From the NCBI GenBank assembly GCA_027486835.1, contig JAIXOJ010000077.1:1-41943 (forward strand): DNA of 41,943 nt, in the 5' to 3' direction. Position numbers and translations under genes: made by a program. Source of the DNA: Chitinophagaceae bacterium (lineage in GTDB: Bacteria; Bacteroidota; Bacteroidia; Chitinophagales; Chitinophagaceae). Below, in pieces: positions 25,273 through 33,631 of the stretch; within the stretch, counting starts at the first letter, position 1; the number at the start of each line of letters is the position of its first letter. The notes beneath the pieces are model-generated. The model was not told the DNA's origin. It searched no databases and was given only the letters and a program-made list of their open reading frames with translations.

Positions 25273-26688
25273 TTATTTTTTGTAGAATGTATAACAACCT
25301 AAATCGGGTTGTGTAGCGTTTGAACGGATCTTACCTACAAGGTCGAAAGGTAGAAATGATGCATTTGTACCCGCATCTCTACAAGGCGAATTTTCTTTGA
25401 GTGTAAAAAGGTAGGTTCTACGAGCATTATCGGTAGAATCAAATAGCGGTGATTGATTTTGGATACAATTAGTAAGTGTGGCCAATGAGGCATCTAAATT
25501 TTTCTTGCACTTGTATAATATATTTTGTGCATTAAATGCAAAAGCTTTGGAAGCATCTTTAGACAACACAATTTCGTTGTCAACAAGTCCGCCTTCGCCA
25601 TAAACAATGCTATTTCCAATATTAAAAGTTAAATCGTTATTCACTTTCTCGCTACTGGTGTTACTGATGGCTAAAACAGGATTTTTATGGGCTACATAAT
25701 TATTACCATAGCTAGCCAACGTGCAATGTTTAAAGTCATAATTACCCCCGCTCACCACGGAAACATTGTACCCACAATTGCTTACTAAACAGTTTTCTGC
25801 TGCAATAGACGAATTAATACCTCCTATTGCTACGTCGTAAATATTGTCAAATATGCATTGATTCAACTGGAGCTTAACGCCAGAAACGGGAGAAGGGGAT
25901 TGTACAATAACACCTTGATAAGCATTCTTTAATTGACAATATTCTAGTATATTACTATGACTCTTTTCTTTAAAATAGATACCTGGCCAACTACCTGGGT
26001 AATTTTTATAGGGCTCATCTAATCGGTCACCTTGAAAGGTTATTTGATTAGGAATCGTATCTCCAATGGCTTCGAGTGTACCATTGACGATGATGGGAGA
26101 ATTGGCATTTACATAAATGTTAGTTCCTTTTGTAATGGTGAGTTTACTTCCTTCTTTTACGGTTAGTTCACCTAGAATGACAATGGGAAATTTTTTGTTC
26201 CAAGTGGTGTCTTTATCAATGATGGCATTGCGTAGAAAAATGGCATTTTTTCCGTAGGCTTCTAGTTGCAGGAAAACGGCTCTTCCATTATACTCTATTT
26301 TTATGCTGTCGCGAATCACAAAAGGGAGGCTGTCTGCATTGGGGTTAATGGTAACAGTGGCAAAGCCATACAAGCTATCATTGGCAGCTAATTCAATATT
26401 GGAAAATTGAGTACCCGCCGAGCCATCGATATTTAATTTAAAATACGATGAACTGCCCCCCATCAATTGAATATTGTTGATTAATAGTTTTTGATCGTTG
26501 TCATTAAATACAAGGAAGTACTGCGTGGTAGAACCCCGTGTTGTAAATACAGTGTCAAAATGAAGGGTATCTTCAGAAAGGCGAAATTTTGCATCCCCAT
26601 CTGTGATAAAACTTTCCTTTTTACAAGCGCAAAAGAACCCACTTATGAATACAAAGAGTGCAAGAATAAATATGGAATATCTCAACAT
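25273..26688 (-). CDS. Right-handed parallel beta-helix lipoprotein
   Basis: A 471-residue protein from the ATG at 26686-26688, with a signal ending FFCACKK, a likely lipobox with the acylated Cys at about residue 20-22. An N-terminal beta-sandwich region (FDTVFTTRGSTTQYFLVFN) resembles the DUF1573-like domain of such proteins. It is followed by repeated beta-helix turns (ILGELTVKEGSKLTI, IVNGTLEAIGD, LEYCQLKNAYQGVIVQ, FKHCTLASYGNN) and a terminal SPCRDAGTNA, commonly seen in choice-of-anchor/pectate-lyase-like proteins. No catalytic residues can be named. It is upstream of the peroxidase gene and possibly cotranscribed. Confidence 0.85.
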   Translation of the reverse strand: MLRYSIFILALFVFISGFFCACKKESFITDGDAKFRLSEDTLHFDTVFTTRGSTTQYFLVFNDNDQKLLINNIQLMGGSSSYFKLNIDGSAGTQFSNIELAANDSLYGFATVTINPNADSLPFVIRDSIKIEYNGRAVFLQLEAYGKNAIFLRNAIIDKDTTWNKKFPIVILGELTVKEGSKLTITKGTNIYVNANSPIIVNGTLEAIGDTIPNQITFQGDRLDEPYKNYPGSWPGIYFKEKSHSNILEYCQLKNAYQGVIVQSPSPVSGVKLQLNQCIFDNIYDVAIGGINSSIAAENCLVSNCGYNVSVVSGGNYDFKHCTLASYGNNYVAHKNPVLAISNTSSEKVNNDLTFNIGNSIVYGEGGLVDNEIVLSKDASKAFAFNAQNILYKCKKNLDASLATLTNCIQNQSPLFDSTDNARRTYLFTLKENSPCRDAGTNASFLPFDLVGKIRSNATQPDLGCYTFYKK

Positions 26689-26958
26689 GGTGTAAAAATA
26701 GGTCTCGAAGGGAAAAAGCAAACACCAAAAATGCTAAATATTTATTGGCAAATTATTTCAGGTGCCAAGAGTGCTAAGCTTTATAGCAATTTTGAAAACA
26801 TTTCAGTCAAAAATCACTACACTCAATCATTGCAAAAACAAGAGAATCATGTTTCAGCATTCTAAATATCGGTAGTCGATAGGTGCGCCCCCGCAATTGC
26901 AAATTTCTAGTGGAAGGCAATTAATCAACAACATGTACAGCAAAGAAAGATCAACTAC

Positions 26959-27690
26959 CTAATGTGAGCCAGAAAACGCAACTCCCATTATTGAAATCGT
27001 AACATTGGGTATTTTCAATAATTCATTAGCACACGATTCTATGGTGGCACCAGTAGTAATTACATCATCTACCAATAGCAAATGCGCGTATTCTGCCCCT
27101 ATTTTATCGGAAAGTGAAAAGGCTTTCTGCACATTTGTCCATCGCCCCATTTGTGTTTGTTTGGTTTGTGTGGTGGTGTTCAACGTTCTTCCCACCAAAT
27201 TAGTAACAATCGGTTTTTTCCACACTTGAGCAATACCTTCACAAATTGCTTCTGCTTGGTTATAACCACGCTTTCGCAATTTTTTCTCGTTTAATGGAAT
27301 AGGAATCAGTGCATCTACGGTGGCAAACCGATGCGATTTCAGTAATTCATGGCCAAGTAACTGTCCTAAAAAAACACCGATCTCTCTTTTACCTCCATAC
27401 TTTAGTTGATAAATTAGGTGCTGTATCAGCCCTTCCTTCCTATAATAATATCCTGCTGCGGCAGCCTGAAAAGGAAATCGCCCCCTTAGCCTTCGCTCCA
27501 GTAAATTAGATGGCCACGCAATCATACCCGACTTGGGCAATTCAAATAAACATCTTGCACACAAATATGCATCTGTAGAAAGTACATCGGTCCCACATCC
27601 TTCGCAGCAATGCGGAAACAAAAGATGGCTGCAATCTGAAAACAGTTGCTTAACAAAATCAATTATGGAGTTCTTCTTTTTTAACTGCAT
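26959..27690 (-). CDS. comF: ComF family protein
   Basis: A 243-residue protein from the ATG at 27688-27690. The N-terminus has a zinc-ribbon with paired cysteines (CCEGCG and CARCLFELP). The C-terminus is a phosphoribosyltransferase-like domain: DALIPIPLNEKKLRKRGYNQ and the PRPP-binding loop LLLVDDVITTGAT. These proteins act in DNA uptake in some competent bacteria; in Bacteroidota the role is not established. It is apparently monocistronic; the MutS-like gene lies upstream on the same strand, 88 bases away. The 270-base gap between this gene and the beta-helix gene shows no recognised feature. Confidence 0.92.
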   Translation of the reverse strand: MQLKKKNSIIDFVKQLFSDCSHLLFPHCCEGCGTDVLSTDAYLCARCLFELPKSGMIAWPSNLLERRLRGRFPFQAAAAGYYYRKEGLIQHLIYQLKYGGKREIGVFLGQLLGHELLKSHRFATVDALIPIPLNEKKLRKRGYNQAEAICEGIAQVWKKPIVTNLVGRTLNTTTQTKQTQMGRWTNVQKAFSLSDKIGAEYAHLLLVDDVITTGATIESCANELLKIPNVTISIMGVAFSGSH

Positions 27691-27778
27691 AAACAAGTAT
27701 TGAACTAAAAAAATGAGGCTTACCTACCCTGCTTATTTACTTTTAATATTGTACACTTAACCAAACATCTTGAATCCA

Positions 27779-29095
27779 TTATAAAGCATCCAATAAACGA
27801 ACAACGCCTTCTTTTTCGAGAATCAAGTACCCAAGGCGGTCGTTGCTGATGCCATTCTTCAATTGGTAATTAAATCGAAAATCAACTTGATCCATGATTG
27901 TCTCAAAATACTTAAAGTCAATGTTATCATACTTCATTAGCCCCTCCGCAATTTCATATAAATGACTAGACAAAATAAAAATACAGGTATCAATCTTTCG
28001 CAAGCCTTCTACTACGGCTGTGCTACACTTCATGGCATCCTGCACATTTGTGCCTTTGAACAATTCGTCAACCAATACCATCCAATTTTTTCCATTGCTA
28101 GCCTGCTCTACTGTTTTTTTAATCCGCCTTACTTCATTGAAGAAAAAACTTTCCCCCATCATAATGTTATCCGTCACTTGAATATTGCTTAATAGACCAT
28201 CAAAAAGACTGATTTTCATTTCTGCCGCTGGTACTCCCATACCAATATGCGCTAAGTAGATACTAATACCCAAGCTTTTAATAAAGGTGCTTTTTCCAGC
28301 CATGTTAGCACCCGTAAGAAATAAAAAGTTTTTTTGCTTTTCCAATAGCAAGTCATACTTAATAGGTGTTTTTAGCAAGGGATGAAATAATTCCTTCGCC
28401 TCGAAATAAGGTGAAGCATCAGAAGTAAATGATGGAAAATTGAATTGGAGTTGAAGACTACTTACCGCTAAGCTCATGTAAGCGTCTATTTCGTGGAATA
28501 AAGAAACCAAGGCTAGGGTTTCATTTTTAAATTTTTGCTTGATGAATTTCCCCCAACAAATAATTTCCACTGCAGACATTTTCTCTTTAGTGGGTTGTTG
28601 TAAATATTTTGCAAGGGAAGGCGTACCCAATATTGCTTCCATTTTGGCACGCCAATTCGTTAATAATTTACTTGCCTGAGTAGGAAAGAGTTGCATTAAA
28701 CGATGCATATCAGAAGCAAATCCCAAAAAATGTTCTACAAAAAATTGGATATGCTTAAAATTTGGTTTACTAGCCATTCGGTAATAATGGCAATTAATCC
28801 AGTTGGGATGACTCGGAAATGGTATTACGGCATCAAAATAATGCTGCATTACCATTATGGTACCATTAGTAATGGATTCAGGAAAAGACGGAATGATACC
28901 TTGTAAATGGCGAATGGTATTTTGCGTATCAAGGATGGATGGAATATTATCCAATGGCTTGGAAAAAAGCTCATTTAAAAAAATACTACCACCTTTCGAT
29001 TTTGTACAATCAAGTTTGTTGATAATCGAATCCTGATTATCCTTACTAAATATTCCAATGTCCTCCAGTGTTGTTTTGTCTATCTGCATACACAT
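27779..29095 (-). CDS. MutS-like ATPase lacking the mismatch-recognition domain
   Basis: A 438-residue protein with a MutS-type core and ATPase only. Walker A is FLTGANMAGKSTFIKSLG, followed by GVPAAEMKISLFDGLLSNIQ, the Walker B region WMVLVDELFKGTN, and FILSSHLYEIAE. The N-terminal domain I and connector of canonical MutS are absent, as is a Smr nuclease of MutS2. Such short Bacteroidota homologues have no settled function; mismatch repair cannot be assumed. Starts at 29095 or 29089 are equally possible. The gap 29096-29474 shows only the candidate promoter of the next, divergent gene. Confidence 0.88.
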   Translation of the reverse strand: MCMQIDKTTLEDIGIFSKDNQDSIINKLDCTKSKGGSIFLNELFSKPLDNIPSILDTQNTIRHLQGIIPSFPESITNGTIMVMQHYFDAVIPFPSHPNWINCHYYRMASKPNFKHIQFFVEHFLGFASDMHRLMQLFPTQASKLLTNWRAKMEAILGTPSLAKYLQQPTKEKMSAVEIICWGKFIKQKFKNETLALVSLFHEIDAYMSLAVSSLQLQFNFPSFTSDASPYFEAKELFHPLLKTPIKYDLLLEKQKNFLFLTGANMAGKSTFIKSLGISIYLAHIGMGVPAAEMKISLFDGLLSNIQVTDNIMMGESFFFNEVRRIKKTVEQASNGKNWMVLVDELFKGTNVQDAMKCSTAVVEGLRKIDTCIFILSSHLYEIAEGLMKYDNIDFKYFETIMDQVDFRFNYQLKNGISNDRLGYLILEKEGVVRLLDAL

Positions 29096-29446
29096 TTATG
29101 TTTACTTCTGCAACATCATTATTGATATACTTTTCCAAAAAAGAACTTGCTGATTAAATGAACAGTATATTTTTCGGCAATAAACGTAATTTATTTCTGG
29201 ATTTAGTGGTTACAATAATAAAATGGGTCTTAGTAACAGTTGAGTTGAACACATACAGATGCTATCAAAAAGCAGCTTCTACAAATGCAATCGTTGCAAA
29301 TACAAGAAATAATGGTCTTTAAGTGACTATATAGGATGTACCTTCAAATTTATAGGAGGTTTTATAGGCAATTACCCATGAATTTGACACAAAATCGTAT
29401 CCAAACAAGGCCAAATTATCTGCTTACCGTTTTTAACTACAAACCC

Positions 29447-29454
29447 TATATTTG
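29447..29454 (+). promoter_or_regulatory. Candidate -7 element for the E1 alpha gene
   Basis: TATATTTG matches TAnnTTTG, 20 bases before the start codon. A TTTTT tract at 29430-29434 is at a plausible -33 distance. Confidence 0.5.
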
Positions 29455-29474
29455 CCGACTTAAAAAATAAATGC

Positions 29475-30470
29475 GTGCAAACTAATTTTTCAAAAGAAAC
29501 CTATTTATACTGGTACGAATTGATGCAGTTAATTCGCCAATTTGAATTAAAGGCAGAAGAGATGTACAAAATGGCGGGTAAGATTCGTGGTTTCTTCCAC
29601 GCTTACATAGGCCAAGAAGCAATTGCTGCTGGTTGTATGACTGCCACCATTCCAGGTGATCCTTTTATTACTGCCTATCGTGACCACGGTTTGGCTTTAG
29701 CAAAAGGGCTTGATGCCAACTCGGCAATGGCTGAGTTGTATGGTAAAGCCACTGGTTGTTCAAAAGGGAAAGGTGGAAGCATGCACTTTTTTAGTTTAGA
29801 ACATCATTTCTTTGGTGGGCATGGTATAGTGGGCGCTCAAATAGGTACTGGAGCTGGTCTAGCTTTTGCTGAAAAATACAGAGGTACTAACCAGGTAGTC
29901 CTTTGCTTTTTTGGAGATGGTGCTGCACGTCAAGGTATGCTTCACGAGACTTTTAATATGGCGATGCTTTGGAAATTGCCTGTGGTTTTCATTTGCGAAA
30001 ACAACCATTACGCAATGGGTACCTCGGTAGAAAGAACAAGTAACGTTGTGGACATTTATAAACTTGCCGATGCTTATGATATGCCATCTGACAAAGTAGA
30101 TGGTATGATTCCAGAAAACGTGCATGTGAGTGTAGCTCGTGCGGTAAAAAGAGCAAGAGAAGGCGATGGCCCTACATTAATTGAAATGAAGACCTACCGG
30201 TATAAAGGCCATTCCATTAGCGACCCTCAAAAATATCGGAAGAAAGAGGAAGTTGAAGAGTATAAAGAGCAAGACCCCATCAACAAGGTTTTAAATACCA
30301 TATTGGAGCATAAATATGCAACGCAAGCTGATATCGACGCAATTGATGAAAAGATTGCCGGCATTGTGGAAGCAAGTGTACAATTTGCAGAAGAAAGTCC
30401 ATGGCCAGATGATAGCGAAGTATTGAAAGACGTTTACGTGGACGCAAATTACCCTTTTGATATTGGCTAA
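29475..30470 (+). CDS. pdhA: Pyruvate dehydrogenase E1 component, alpha subunit
   Basis: A 331-residue subunit of the thiamin-diphosphate E1 enzyme that decarboxylates pyruvate for acetyl-CoA formation. Family blocks in order are the N-terminal ETYLYWYELMQLIRQFELKA, FFHAYIGQEAIAAG, RDHGLALAKG, the TPP/Mg motif GDGAARQG (147-154) with ENN (175-177), and the loop YRYKGHSISDPQKYR. The start is a GTG at 29475, where the family's N-terminus begins; an ATG at 29471 is out of frame and gives only a four-codon frame. E1 beta and E2 are not adjacent. A terminator follows directly. Confidence 0.95.
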   Translation: MQTNFSKETYLYWYELMQLIRQFELKAEEMYKMAGKIRGFFHAYIGQEAIAAGCMTATIPGDPFITAYRDHGLALAKGLDANSAMAELYGKATGCSKGKGGSMHFFSLEHHFFGGHGIVGAQIGTGAGLAFAEKYRGTNQVVLCFFGDGAARQGMLHETFNMAMLWKLPVVFICENNHYAMGTSVERTSNVVDIYKLADAYDMPSDKVDGMIPENVHVSVARAVKRAREGDGPTLIEMKTYRYKGHSISDPQKYRKKEEVEEYKEQDPINKVLNTILEHKYATQADIDAIDEKIAGIVEASVQFAEESPWPDDSEVLKDVYVDANYPFDIG

Positions 30471-30478
30471 GATTTTTT

Positions 30479-30520
30479 AGGTTTTTGCAGCAACCTCAAA
30501 TTGCTGCAAAACCTTTTTTT
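30479..30520 (+). terminator. Terminator after pdhA
   Basis: AGGTTTTTGCAGCAA pairs with TTGCTGCAAAACCT (one bulged T), followed by eight T. Confidence 0.85.
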
Positions 30521-30560
30521 TATTATTAACTATTTTAACGCTGAATTTAATTTCATTTCA

Positions 30561-31283
30561 ATGAGCAATAAAAAAATTACAACGGATACCTTGGAAGAAG
30601 CCCTCCCCGTGGTTACAATTGAAGAACCAGAGGTAGATCCAGTAGAGAAAATTCAATCTTTCTTCCAACTTTATGGAAAAAAGATTGCCATTGTTGCTGG
30701 TGCACTCGTTTTAGGCTTTGCAGGTGTTTACTGCTATGGTGAATTTATCACAAAACCAAAGGAAGAAAAAGCCGCAGAAGCTATTTATAAAGCACAATAC
30801 TATTTTTCTGTAGATAGTTCTAAGTTAGTATTAGATGGTGATGGAACTAGTAAAGGTGTTTTGTATATTATTAGTAATTATGGTGGTACAAAAGCGGCCA
30901 ATCTTGCTCATTTCTACGCTGGTGTTAGCTATTTGAAACAAGGCAATTTTGCAAAAGCTATAGAACATTTGAAAGATTTCAAAACTGACGCAAAACAAGT
31001 TCAACTAGTTGCAAATGGCTGTTTGGGTGATGCTTACGCCGAATCTGGAAACAAGGAAGCTGCGTTAGAGGCATACATAAATGCTGCACATACCTTTGAA
31101 AAAGATGAAAGCTCTTCTGCCGAATACTTACAAAGGGCAGCACTGCTATATGAAACTATGGATAAGGGCGACAAAGCGCTTGAACTCTACAAAGAGATAA
31201 AAGAAAAATTCCCTAGAACTGAAAAAGGAAATCAGGTAGATAAATATATTAATAGGCTGAGTGTAGAAAAAACCAACTTATAA
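30561..31283 (+). CDS. Membrane-anchored tetratricopeptide protein (YfgM-like)
   Basis: A 240-residue protein from the ATG at 30561. Codons upstream of it in the same frame cross the terminator and are not credible. A polar, acidic N-terminus leads to one membrane helix (IAIVAGALVLGFAGVYCYG, about 41-59), then a TPR domain with ANLAHFYAGVSYLKQGNFAK, CLGDAYAESGNKEAALEAYI and LLYETMDKGDKALELYKEI, and a short tail. This layout resembles YfgM-type proteins that attach to the secretion or envelope machinery; the role is inferred. It sits 5 bases before the lumazine synthase gene, so the two are cotranscribed, as is common in Bacteroidota. Confidence 0.87.
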   Translation: MSNKKITTDTLEEALPVVTIEEPEVDPVEKIQSFFQLYGKKIAIVAGALVLGFAGVYCYGEFITKPKEEKAAEAIYKAQYYFSVDSSKLVLDGDGTSKGVLYIISNYGGTKAANLAHFYAGVSYLKQGNFAKAIEHLKDFKTDAKQVQLVANGCLGDAYAESGNKEAALEAYINAAHTFEKDESSSAEYLQRAALLYETMDKGDKALELYKEIKEKFPRTEKGNQVDKYINRLSVEKTNL

Positions 31284-31288
31284 ACGTA

Positions 31289-31765
31289 ATGGCCTCAGAA
31301 GGTAATACATCGTTAAACAAAGGCATCCCTATAATAAAGGATGCCTTTGTAGTTATTGTGAAAACAGAATGGAATGCGTCTATAGTGGATGAATTAGAAG
31401 CTGGCGCAATAGAAGAATTGAACAACCACCAGATTAGCTATCAAACCATCGTGGTACCTGGCGCTTTTGAAATTCCTTTTATCATTGGTGCTTATGCAAA
31501 AGGACAGTCCACTGTAGATGCTTTTATAGCTTTGGGTACCATTATTAGAGGAGACACCCCACACTTTGATTATGTATGCAAAGCTGTTACAGATGGAATA
31601 GTCCACCATAATCTACAGCTTACAGTACCTACCATTTTTGGCGTACTTACCGTCGATAATGAGCAACAAGCCCTTGAAAGAATTGGGGGAGTTCATGGAC
31701 ATAAAGGACGAGAAGCAGCCATTTCTGCTATCAAAATGATTGCACTAAATAGGGCAATCCGATAA
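31289..31765 (+). CDS. ribH: 6,7-dimethyl-8-ribityllumazine synthase
   Basis: A 158-residue enzyme that condenses the ribityl-amino-uracil with a butanone phosphate, the penultimate step of riboflavin synthesis; homologues form pentamers or 60-meric shells. Family blocks are FVVIVKTEWNASIVDEL, TIVVPGAFEIPFIIGAYA, AFIALGTIIRGDTPHFDYVC with the catalytic His, FGVLTVDNEQQALER and HKGREAAISAIKMI. It follows the TPR gene by 5 bases and precedes the CCG-domain gene by 24. No other riboflavin genes are adjacent, and no FMN riboswitch was seen upstream. Confidence 0.96.
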   Translation: MASEGNTSLNKGIPIIKDAFVVIVKTEWNASIVDELEAGAIEELNNHQISYQTIVVPGAFEIPFIIGAYAKGQSTVDAFIALGTIIRGDTPHFDYVCKAVTDGIVHHNLQLTVPTIFGVLTVDNEQQALERIGGVHGHKGREAAISAIKMIALNRAIR

Positions 31766-31789
31766 TAAATTTTAGCCTTAACTGTATAA

Positions 31790-32509
31790 ATGCGCGTACA
31801 CATTTTTGTTCCTTGTTTTATTGACCAGCTATACCCACAAGTGGCTTTTAATATGGTTAAAATATTAAAAAAGCTTGGTTGCGAAATCAAATACAACGCC
31901 AATCAAACCTGTTGCGGACAACCCGCCTTTAATGCTGGTTATTGGGAGGAGAGCAAATCTGTTTGTGCTAAATTCATTCAAGATTTTGCCAAGGCAGAGT
32001 ATGTAGTTGCGCCAAGTGCTAGCTGCATTGGATTTGTAAGAAATTATTACCCAAAGTTGTTTCAGACTTCATCTAATCTTAATGAGGTGGTACAACTAGG
32101 GCAAAAATCATTTGAATTAAGCGAATTTATAATCAACAAATTGGGAATCGAAGATGTTGGTGCCACCTTCAACGGAAAAGCCACCTATCATGATAGCTGT
32201 GCGGGATTGAGAGAATGTAAACTAACCAATGAACCACGAAAACTATTGAACCAAGTGAAGGGTTTAGAGTTGGTGGAAATGGAAGATGTAACCACCTGTT
32301 GTGGTTTTGGAGGAACATTTGCCGTTAAGTTTGATGCTATTAGCATTGCTATGGCAGACCAAAAGATAGAACACGCTGTTGCCACTGATGCCCAATATCT
32401 AATTAGCACAGACATGAGTTGCCTAATGCATCTTAATGGGCGCATGAATCATACTGGTCAAAAGATGGAGGTACTTCATTTGGCTGATGTACTCGCCAGC
32501 GGAATTTAG
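31790..32509 (+). CDS. (Fe-S)-binding protein of the LutA/YkgE type
   Basis: A 239-residue protein built of two CCG domains: FVPCFIDQLYP and CCGQPAFNAG in the first half, then YHDSCAGLRE and CCGFGGTFAVKF in the second, the cysteine pattern that binds a 4Fe-4S cluster. LutA is a subunit of the L-lactate utilisation complex with LutB and LutC; those genes are not adjacent here, so lactate oxidation is only a possibility. It is the last gene of the TPR-ribH unit by spacing. Confidence 0.9.
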   Translation: MRVHIFVPCFIDQLYPQVAFNMVKILKKLGCEIKYNANQTCCGQPAFNAGYWEESKSVCAKFIQDFAKAEYVVAPSASCIGFVRNYYPKLFQTSSNLNEVVQLGQKSFELSEFIINKLGIEDVGATFNGKATYHDSCAGLRECKLTNEPRKLLNQVKGLELVEMEDVTTCCGFGGTFAVKFDAISIAMADQKIEHAVATDAQYLISTDMSCLMHLNGRMNHTGQKMEVLHLADVLASGI

Positions 32510-32581
32510 GCGATACTCCTCCTACCCTACCGAATAAATAACAATATTACCTTTTAGTTTTCTACTTTAGTTAATTCGAAT

Positions 32582-33001
32582 ATGGCATATTGGCTTGTAA
32601 AATCAGAACCTTTTAAATACAGTTGGGATCAGTTTCAGAAAGACGGAAGAACCTTTTGGGACGGTGTAAGAAATTATCAGGCTCGAAATAATCTTAAAGC
32701 CATGCAAACGGGTGATTTGCTGCTTTGGTACCACAGTAATGAAGGGCTAGAAATAGTTGGCATTGCACAGGTGGTAAAAGAAGCATATCAAGATCCTACA
32801 ACAGAAGATGCCAATTGGGTAGTGGTTGATTTAATTCCGTATAAAACACTTACCAAAACTGTTAAGTTAGCACAAGTAAAAAATGACGTCCGACTATCTC
32901 AAATGGCATTGGTTCGTATGGGGAGACTATCCGTACAACCCGTGACCGACGAAGAATGGTGGATAATTATGGATATGGCAGAAACTAGCATTGAATTTTA
33001 G
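32582..33001 (+). CDS. EVE domain-containing protein
   Basis: A 139-residue single-domain protein. MAYWLVKSEPFKYSWDQF, DGVRNYQARNNLKAMQTGD, LLLWYHSNEGLEIVGIAQVV and VKNDVRLSQMALVRMGRLSV are typical of EVE (PUA-like) proteins such as thymocyte nuclear protein 1, which bind modified bases in nucleic acids. The cellular role in these bacteria is not known. It converges on the cytidine deaminase gene with a gap of only 18 bases, and no terminator hairpin was noted between them. Confidence 0.93.
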   Translation: MAYWLVKSEPFKYSWDQFQKDGRTFWDGVRNYQARNNLKAMQTGDLLLWYHSNEGLEIVGIAQVVKEAYQDPTTEDANWVVVDLIPYKTLTKTVKLAQVKNDVRLSQMALVRMGRLSVQPVTDEEWWIIMDMAETSIEF

Positions 33002-33019
33002 CAATAATATTGATTTGCA

Positions 33020-33505
33020 CTACTTCAAATCATCCCCTTTAAAAGAGAAGGGCAATAATTGTGTGGATTGTTGAACAATCTGCACTTGTCCTTCCATTCC
33101 ACTCAAAAGCAATCGGATAGGTTGGTTGAACCTGCTTTCAAACTCTTGTAAAGCCTGTCTGCACATGCCACAGGGGCTAAGCGGATGTTTACTTGCCCCA
33201 TTGAGGTTGTGATAGCTTATGGCAAGGCTAATAATAGGTACACGAGGATGGATTTGAGATACTGAAGCTAGCAGCACTCTTTCTGCACAAATGCCTACAG
33301 GATAGCTTGCGTTTTCTTGATTGCTTCCTACCGCAAGTTCACCATTGGCCAATTGGGCAACTGCCCCTACTTTAAAATTGGAATAAGGGGCGTAGGCTAA
33401 TTCCGTTGCCTTTCTTGCTTCTTTAATGAGTAGGGCATCCGCTTCTGTTAGTTCTTCTATAGACTCGTATGTTTCAAAATCAAAGCTGTAAGTTTCTTTT
33501 CTCAT
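33020..33505 (-). CDS. cdd: Cytidine deaminase
   Basis: A 161-residue zinc enzyme that converts cytidine and deoxycytidine to uridine and deoxyuridine in pyrimidine salvage. The motifs are YPVGICAERVLLASV (Cys-Ala-Glu with the proton-shuttling Glu) and LSPCGMCRQALQEFE (PCxxC); the substrate loop APYSNFKVGAV is present. Its N-terminal extension (ETYSFDFETYESIEELTEAD) is common in Bacteroidota. It is separated from the signal peptidase gene upstream by 126 bases. Confidence 0.95.
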   Translation of the reverse strand: MRKETYSFDFETYESIEELTEADALLIKEARKATELAYAPYSNFKVGAVAQLANGELAVGSNQENASYPVGICAERVLLASVSQIHPRVPIISLAISYHNLNGASKHPLSPCGMCRQALQEFESRFNQPIRLLLSGMEGQVQIVQQSTQLLPFSFKGDDLK

Positions 33506-33631
33506 CGTTAGAATTAATTTTTAGTAAACTCCTTAAGAAATAAGGGCATTACTATAGCAGGAAAAACACAAATAAAGACTTTTAAGGAAGGTGTCCAAAT
33601 AACGCATCATTTGTGAACGCAAGCATGCTTA

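Noticed and set aside
31200-31300. An FMN riboswitch upstream of ribH
   Set aside because: The gene starts 5 bases after the TPR gene, leaving no room, and no conserved FMN element was seen.
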